Part shown: positions 60,285 through 64,000 of the stretch, piece by piece
How positions within the stretch are numbered: position 1 is the stretch's first letter
Layout: each line of letters starts with the position of its first letter
Source of the DNA: Litorimonas sp051251645
GTDB lineage: Bacteria > Pseudomonadota > Alphaproteobacteria > Caulobacterales > Maricaulaceae
DNA: 64,000 nt
Reading direction: 5' to 3'
Assembly: GCA_051251645.1 (NCBI GenBank)
Contig: JBPOEY010000003.1
Span: 62,001-126,000 of the forward strand
Notes under the pieces: model-generated
Databases searched by the model: none
Told to the model about the DNA's origin: nothing
The model's input: the letters and a program-made list of their open reading frames with translations, nothing else
Position numbers and translations under genes: made by a program

Positions 60285-60637
60285 TTGGCCTTGTATCGGT
60301 CGCGAGGAGAAAACGCATTTTCGTGGTCATGGGCGGATATAAAACTGAAAACGCCGCCGCTGATCCTGCAATTGAGGATGAGCGGCGGCTTCGGGCGCTG
60401 TATCCACGGTGTAGCGTGTAAATTCAGTATGGGGTTTCTTTCTGTTTCGGCCTGTTCTCCAGGGCATATGGCGTGAAACCGTGTGGTCGAGTTAATATGG
60501 AACGGTTCAATTATTCCAATAATAAGATTTTACAGAGACGTGACAGAGGTGTCGCCATCCTCTTTCTGATGACCAACCTCTTCCGTGGACCCGACTGCTG
60601 AGGATCGCTAATCTGGGATTACACAGGAGATAATCTT
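60285..60637. other. 353-bp non-coding stretch with a long hairpin and a possible gene relic
   Basis: A hairpin at 60353-60389 pairs GCCGCCGCT with AGCGGCGGC and ATCCT with AGGAT. A 30-codon frame (60329-60421, ending LRALYPRCSV) with an AIEDERRLRALY segment resembles the start of GAF-type sensor proteins and may be a truncated relic. Otherwise no gene. The last part, with CAGGAGA, is the ribosome-binding region of the next gene. Confidence 0.45.
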
Positions 60638-61489
60638 ATGGCCGTAGAAGACGCCTCAACCGACACATTCCAAATCACGCGTGACACGGACGCTCCCGGC
60701 ATCGTCGTGATGACCATGTCGCGCCCGGCCGCGATGAACAGTTTCAACATTGCTCAATTCCACGCCATGTTGAAAGGCTTTGAAGCGCTCAGTGCGGATA
60801 GGTCCGTGCGCTGCGCCGTTTTAACCGGCGAAGGTCGCGCCTTTTGTGCAGGCGCCGATATTTCTGACGGGTTTGGCTCGTCTGGTTTTTATAAGGATGT
60901 TGAGTTCGTTGATGGGGTTCCGCGCGATACGGGCGGGCAGCTCAATTTGGCGATTTCCCGCGTGAATGTGCCAATCATTGCGGCGATGAATGGATCAGCC
61001 GTTGGGATCGGCCTGACCATGACATTGCCTTGCGATATTCGGATCGCGGCGCGCAAAGCTAAATATGCCTTTCCGTTTACGCGACGCGGGATCGTCTTTG
61101 ACGGGGCCGCGAGCTTCTTTCTGCCCAAGCTCGTCGGATTTTCGAAGGCGACACAATGGTCGTTGACGGGAAATTACATTGACCCCGATGATGGACTGCA
61201 ATCGGGTTTATTCTCTGAACTGCACGATAATGCGGATGTATTGCCCCGCGCGATGGAGCTGGCGCGAGATATTGCGGTCAATTGTTCGCCGGAAGCCGTC
61301 GCGCAGAATAAGCGTTTGCTACGCGCGACCATGCTCGGCCATGGGGCTCTTGCCGGAGGACCGTTTGCCGCGCATATGGAGGAGAGTGTCTTGCTGGAAG
61401 AGGCGTTTGTCTCTCCTGACTGCGAAGAGGGCGTAAGAGCGTTCCTTGAAAAGCGCGAGCCAAAATTCGTAGATCGGAAGACCGCCTAA
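60638..61489 (+). CDS. enoyl-CoA hydratase/isomerase-family protein
   Basis: A 283-residue crotonase-superfamily enzyme. VLTGEGRAFCAGADISDG and AAMNGSAVGIGLTMTLPCDIRIAARKAKYAFPFTRRGIVFDGAA show the two backbone NH segments that form the oxyanion hole. The Glu pair of classical enoyl-CoA hydratases is not at both expected places: the second position region reads RRGIVFDGAASFFLPKLVG, with Asp in place of Glu. So it could be a hydratase, isomerase or other crotonase. It is a likely partner in fatty-acid or isoprenoid oxidation. AGGAGA precedes the ATG. Confidence 0.88.
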   Translation: MAVEDASTDTFQITRDTDAPGIVVMTMSRPAAMNSFNIAQFHAMLKGFEALSADRSVRCAVLTGEGRAFCAGADISDGFGSSGFYKDVEFVDGVPRDTGGQLNLAISRVNVPIIAAMNGSAVGIGLTMTLPCDIRIAARKAKYAFPFTRRGIVFDGAASFFLPKLVGFSKATQWSLTGNYIDPDDGLQSGLFSELHDNADVLPRAMELARDIAVNCSPEAVAQNKRLLRATMLGHGALAGGPFAAHMEESVLLEEAFVSPDCEEGVRAFLEKREPKFVDRKTA

Positions 61490-61498
61490 GGACAAAAA

Positions 61499-61783
61499 AT
61501 GGCGCGACGGATAACAAAAGAACAAGCGAAGCAGTGGGAGAAAACCCGAGCCAAGGGGCGTTGGCATTTTATCTTCGTGTGGGGTGTTTTGTTCTGGGGT
61601 GGTATCACCGCGACTCTTTGGTCCGTTTTCATGTCGGCGTTTAATGACCAAGGGTTTGTTGGGGTGATAAAAATTGCCCTGCCCATTTTCATGATCGGTG
61701 GATTTGTCTGGGGCTTGCTGATGTGGGCTGGGGCCAATAGGTCGTATAAACAGTATCAAGCCACTCAGGACGAAACGCCATGA
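61499..61783 (+). CDS. small two-helix membrane protein, unknown function
   Basis: A 94-residue protein: a basic N-terminus (ARRITKEQAKQWEKTRAKGR), two hydrophobic helices (about residues 23-45 and 56-76) and a polar tail. No family recognised. It starts nine bases after the enoyl-CoA hydratase stop and overlaps the DUF4197 gene by four bases, so the three are probably one operon. Confidence 0.6.
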   Translation: MARRITKEQAKQWEKTRAKGRWHFIFVWGVLFWGGITATLWSVFMSAFNDQGFVGVIKIALPIFMIGGFVWGLLMWAGANRSYKQYQATQDETP

Positions 61784-62508
61784 CCACTATTCAGACATTT
61801 GATCGCCGAACCCTTTTGGTATCGCTCTCCGCTTTGCCGCTTGTGGCGTGCGAAACGCTCGACCCGGCGCTGATCGAAAGCGTTTTGGGCGCCGGCGTTT
61901 TATCGCAGAGCGAAGCGGCTATGGGTATTCGCGCCGCACTGGATAATGGCGTCGGCAATGCGCTGACAAATTTGGGTCAGGTGAACGGCTACTTCAGTAA
62001 CCCGACCGTAAAAATTCCACTACCGGGCGTGTTAGAGGATGTGCGCTCATACCTCGCGCCATTTGGCGCCGACGGGCTGTTGGTTGAGCTTGAACAACAA
62101 CTCAACCGCGGGGCTGAAAAAGCTGCGCCTGTGGCTCGCAATATTTTCATTGAGGCCGTTCGCGGCCTCACCATTCAAGACGCGATCAATATCGTGCGTG
62201 GACCGGACACAGCGGCGACAGATTATTTGCGGGATCGGACGACAGATAGTCTAACCGCGTTGTTTGCCCCGATTATGCAGGACGCGTTGGCCGATACTGG
62301 CGCGCTGCGTCTAGTCGATGATGTCGAGCGTCAAGTGCCGCTCGGCTTGCTCGGTGGATCTGGCGTTGATTTGAAATCTGACCTTATCGGACACGGTGTC
62401 GATTATGGTCTTCGCGGCGTCTTCCACTTTATCGCGGAAGAAGAGAAAGCGATCCGGAGCGACCCAGCTGCCCGGACTTCTGCTATCCTAAGACGTGTTT
62501 TCGGTTAA
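61780..62508 (+). CDS. DUF4197-family lipoprotein
   Basis: A 242-residue protein with a twin-arginine-like start (FDRRTLLVSLSALPLVACE) that ends in a lipobox (LVAC), so it is probably an exported lipoprotein. The mature helical protein (GIRAALDNGVGNALTNLGQVNGYFSNPTVKIPLPGVLEDVR, then DRTTDSLTALFAPIMQDAL) matches DUF4197, whose function is unknown. Overlaps the preceding gene by four bases. Confidence 0.85.
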   Translation: MTTIQTFDRRTLLVSLSALPLVACETLDPALIESVLGAGVLSQSEAAMGIRAALDNGVGNALTNLGQVNGYFSNPTVKIPLPGVLEDVRSYLAPFGADGLLVELEQQLNRGAEKAAPVARNIFIEAVRGLTIQDAINIVRGPDTAATDYLRDRTTDSLTALFAPIMQDALADTGALRLVDDVERQVPLGLLGGSGVDLKSDLIGHGVDYGLRGVFHFIAEEEKAIRSDPAARTSAILRRVFG

Positions 62509-62538
62509 ATTTTCAACGCTAGAGACGAAATGTTAGAG

Positions 62539-62554
62539 TTAATGAAAAATTAAC
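62539..62554 (+). promoter_or_regulatory. candidate CtrA-binding site
   Basis: TTAA, seven bases (TGAAAAA), TTAAC is a perfect CtrA full-site consensus. It lies about 108 bp upstream of the 62662 gene, in the 153-bp gap after DUF4197, in the orientation of that gene. Confidence 0.5.
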
Positions 62555-62661
62555 TTTCACTATCTGACTTATTATGATGCGATAGGGTGTAAGCCCTGCG
62601 GTCTGTTGCAAGACAATCTCAGGGGGTTTGCTGTGGGGGCAAATCAGTGGGGAAGTCTATT

Positions 62662-62982
62662 ATGGCCAAGAGAGTGTTTTTTAAACGGCGATTTCAGTCG
62701 CACACTACCGGGTCATTGAAGCGTTTAATCGCAACCTCTGACGCGCCCGATACGTGCGCGACCAACTCTTTCGTAGCCAGCGCCTTACGCGCGGCCAAAG
62801 GGACGCAAGTGTCGCACCGCCGTATAATTTTGACAGATGTCGCGAGCGTCTTGTCGTGTAGTGCTGATGAGCTCGGCTTTTTGTTTAATGACCCTGCAAT
62901 GGCTGCAAATGATTGGGACCCGGTGGAGATGCCTGATTACCGGGCAAGCTTGCTAAAGGGCCGCCGGACCTACGTGCGATAA
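62662..62982 (+). CDS. small basic protein, unknown function, possible CtrA target
   Basis: A 106-residue protein with a strongly basic start (AKRVFFKRRFQSHTTGSLKRLI), a hydrophobic middle and an acidic C-terminal third (DELGFLFNDPAMAANDWDPVEMPDYRA). No family recognised. The ATG at 62662 with GGGGAAG upstream is preferred over a GTG at 62647. A perfect CtrA box lies about 108 bp upstream. It precedes creD by 107 bp. Confidence 0.6.
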   Translation: MAKRVFFKRRFQSHTTGSLKRLIATSDAPDTCATNSFVASALRAAKGTQVSHRRIILTDVASVLSCSADELGFLFNDPAMAANDWDPVEMPDYRASLLKGRRTYVR

Positions 62983-63089
62983 CAGCCTCGATTAAGTCGC
63001 CATGCGGTCGTAATTTTCCGTCATTCGGACATTTTTCTGCCACGGGCTCTGTTCATACGCGACTCAACTTATTTTTCTAAGAGGTCCCC

Positions 63090-64000
63090 ATGACAGATCC
63101 ATCGACGCGCCCCTCAACGATATCCAAACAACCCGGCGGAACGAGCCGTTCGCTGGGTATAAAGCTGATGGTCATCCTTGCGCTTGTCCCCCTCATGGCT
63201 GTCCCGGTCATGTTTATTTCGGTCATTAGCTTTGAGCGTTCCTCGCGCGCCGATGATGTGACGCGAGAGGTCAGCCAAACTTATGGAGGCGCGCAACGAC
63301 TGCTTGGGCCTGTTCTCGTCGTGCCTTACCGTGAGACCTTAGTGAATGGCGGTGTCCGAGAAGGTGACTATATTGTCTCAGCAGTCAGTGGTGACGCCGT
63401 TTTTGATAGCGTTACGGTCGAAGAAAAAAGCCGGTCGCTTTACAAGGTCCCGGTCTATTCGGCGAAAGGGCGCCTGAGCGCGACGCTGCCATCTTTATCC
63501 GCATTGCCTGAACAATCGGGAATGGTCTTTGATCTAGATAATGCGAAAATTATTGTTGGGCTCGCCGATGTCACCGGGCTTCAATCTGATGTCACTTTGG
63601 ACGTTGGCACGAAGACGCTGACATTCGAGCCTTATTCTTCGCGATCTGATTTCAGCATCCCAAACGTTGATTATGCCATTGAACGCGCCGTGGACCCGAC
63701 GCGCTCGCTACCGCAACTCGGAGTCAGCTATGATCGACTGGATGTTGGCGGGATGACTTTACTCTCCGTTCCAGCGAGCAACCTTCTCGGATCGGGTCCG
63801 ACAGAGGTCGAAGCGCGCATGGCCTTCACAGGCGCCAATCGACTGTCCGTTTTACCCTACGCCAAGAGCACGCAATTGCGGGTGAGTTCTGACTGGCCGC
63901 ATCCCGGGTTTGCGGGCCGTTTTCCGCCGGGAGAGCGTGAGATTATAGATGAGGGCTTTTCTGCCAACTGGTCTGTGCCTTATCTGCGGCGCGGTATGGC
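63090..64000 (+). CDS. creD: CreD-family inner-membrane protein (partial, runs off the window)
   Basis: The first 303 codons of a CreD-type protein, cut by the window end. It starts MTDPSTRPSTISK with a hydrophobic helix (LGIKLMVILALVPLMAVPVMFISVISF), followed by the family's TYGGAQRLLGPVLVVPY segment and a periplasmic domain. CreD is an envelope-integrity protein of the CreBC regulon in enterobacteria; the role here is not known. AGAGG lies about seven bases upstream of the start. Confidence 0.9.
   Translation, partial: MTDPSTRPSTISKQPGGTSRSLGIKLMVILALVPLMAVPVMFISVISFERSSRADDVTREVSQTYGGAQRLLGPVLVVPYRETLVNGGVREGDYIVSAVSGDAVFDSVTVEEKSRSLYKVPVYSAKGRLSATLPSLSALPEQSGMVFDLDNAKIIVGLADVTGLQSDVTLDVGTKTLTFEPYSSRSDFSIPNVDYAIERAVDPTRSLPQLGVSYDRLDVGGMTLLSVPASNLLGSGPTEVEARMAFTGANRLSVLPYAKSTQLRVSSDWPHPGFAGRFPPGEREIIDEGFSANWSVPYLRRGM

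Overview
The window looks like a chromosomal piece of a stalked or prosthecate marine alphaproteobacterium of the Caulobacterales/Maricaulales type (Hyphomonadaceae-like). Supporting signs are a CpdR-type response regulator ending in Ala-Ala next to an N-formylglutamate amidohydrolase, a PodJ-like polarity protein with a consensus CtrA box upstream, a second CtrA box near 62.5 kb, and the alphaproteobacterial order sucC-sucD-sucA-sucB. The taxon is inferred from gene content only.

Layout. 0-9.6 kb: TCA-cycle cluster sucC, sucD, sucA, sucB. sucC and sucD are separated by two small lipoprotein-like genes and a VapBC toxin-antitoxin pair. 9.7-14.2 kb: a small membrane protein, a phasin, a class II-type PHA synthase and aspartokinase. 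14.4-17.1 kb: a DUF1800/DUF1501 pair in decay; the first has a stop codon inside its leader and the second is frameshifted and internally deleted. 17-20.3 kb: a GNAT enzyme and the PodJ-like protein (minus strand). 20.6-24.2 kb: a MerR-family regulator with a clear palindromic promoter, followed by two acyl-CoA dehydrogenases. 24.4-29.4 kb: CBS protein, spermidine-synthase-like protein, DUF1304, ABM monooxygenase, TonB-dependent receptor, lipoprotein.

29.9-34.0 kb: two secreted proteins with different N-termini (a YVTN beta-propeller and an unrecognised domain) joined to the same C-terminal PKD module. The module lies in an apparently perfect 1,038-bp direct repeat, and a tRNA-like 3' end sits between the copies. 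34.3-43.6 kb: carB, HtrA/Deg protease, zincin-like lipoprotein, hisN-type phosphatase, XRE regulator, N-formylglutamate amidohydrolase, cpdR.

43.6-47.5 kb is an accessory island. It holds imperfect repeats, a HigBA-type module with a frameshifted toxin, two unrecognised exported proteins each followed by the same 18-bp sequence, and the N-terminal relic of a serine recombinase. 47.5-52.3 kb: sdhC-sdhD-sdhA. In place of sdhB there is an AT-rich standalone reverse transcriptase of the unknown-group/abortive-infection kind, 21 bp after sdhA, then a ParDE module. A 0.9-kb non-coding stretch rich in hairpins and repeats follows. 53.2-64 kb: histidine kinase and response regulator pair, DUF2805 protein, BlaI repressor with an M56-M23 fusion protease, rarA, hybrid histidine kinase, enoyl-CoA hydratase, small envelope proteins including DUF4197, and the start of creD.

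The core genes serve 2-oxoglutarate/succinate oxidation, fatty-acid oxidation and PHA storage. Three toxin-antitoxin modules sit beside core genes. The most interesting pieces are the reverse transcriptase in the sdh operon, the duplicated PKD cassette, and the BlaI/M56-M23 pair.
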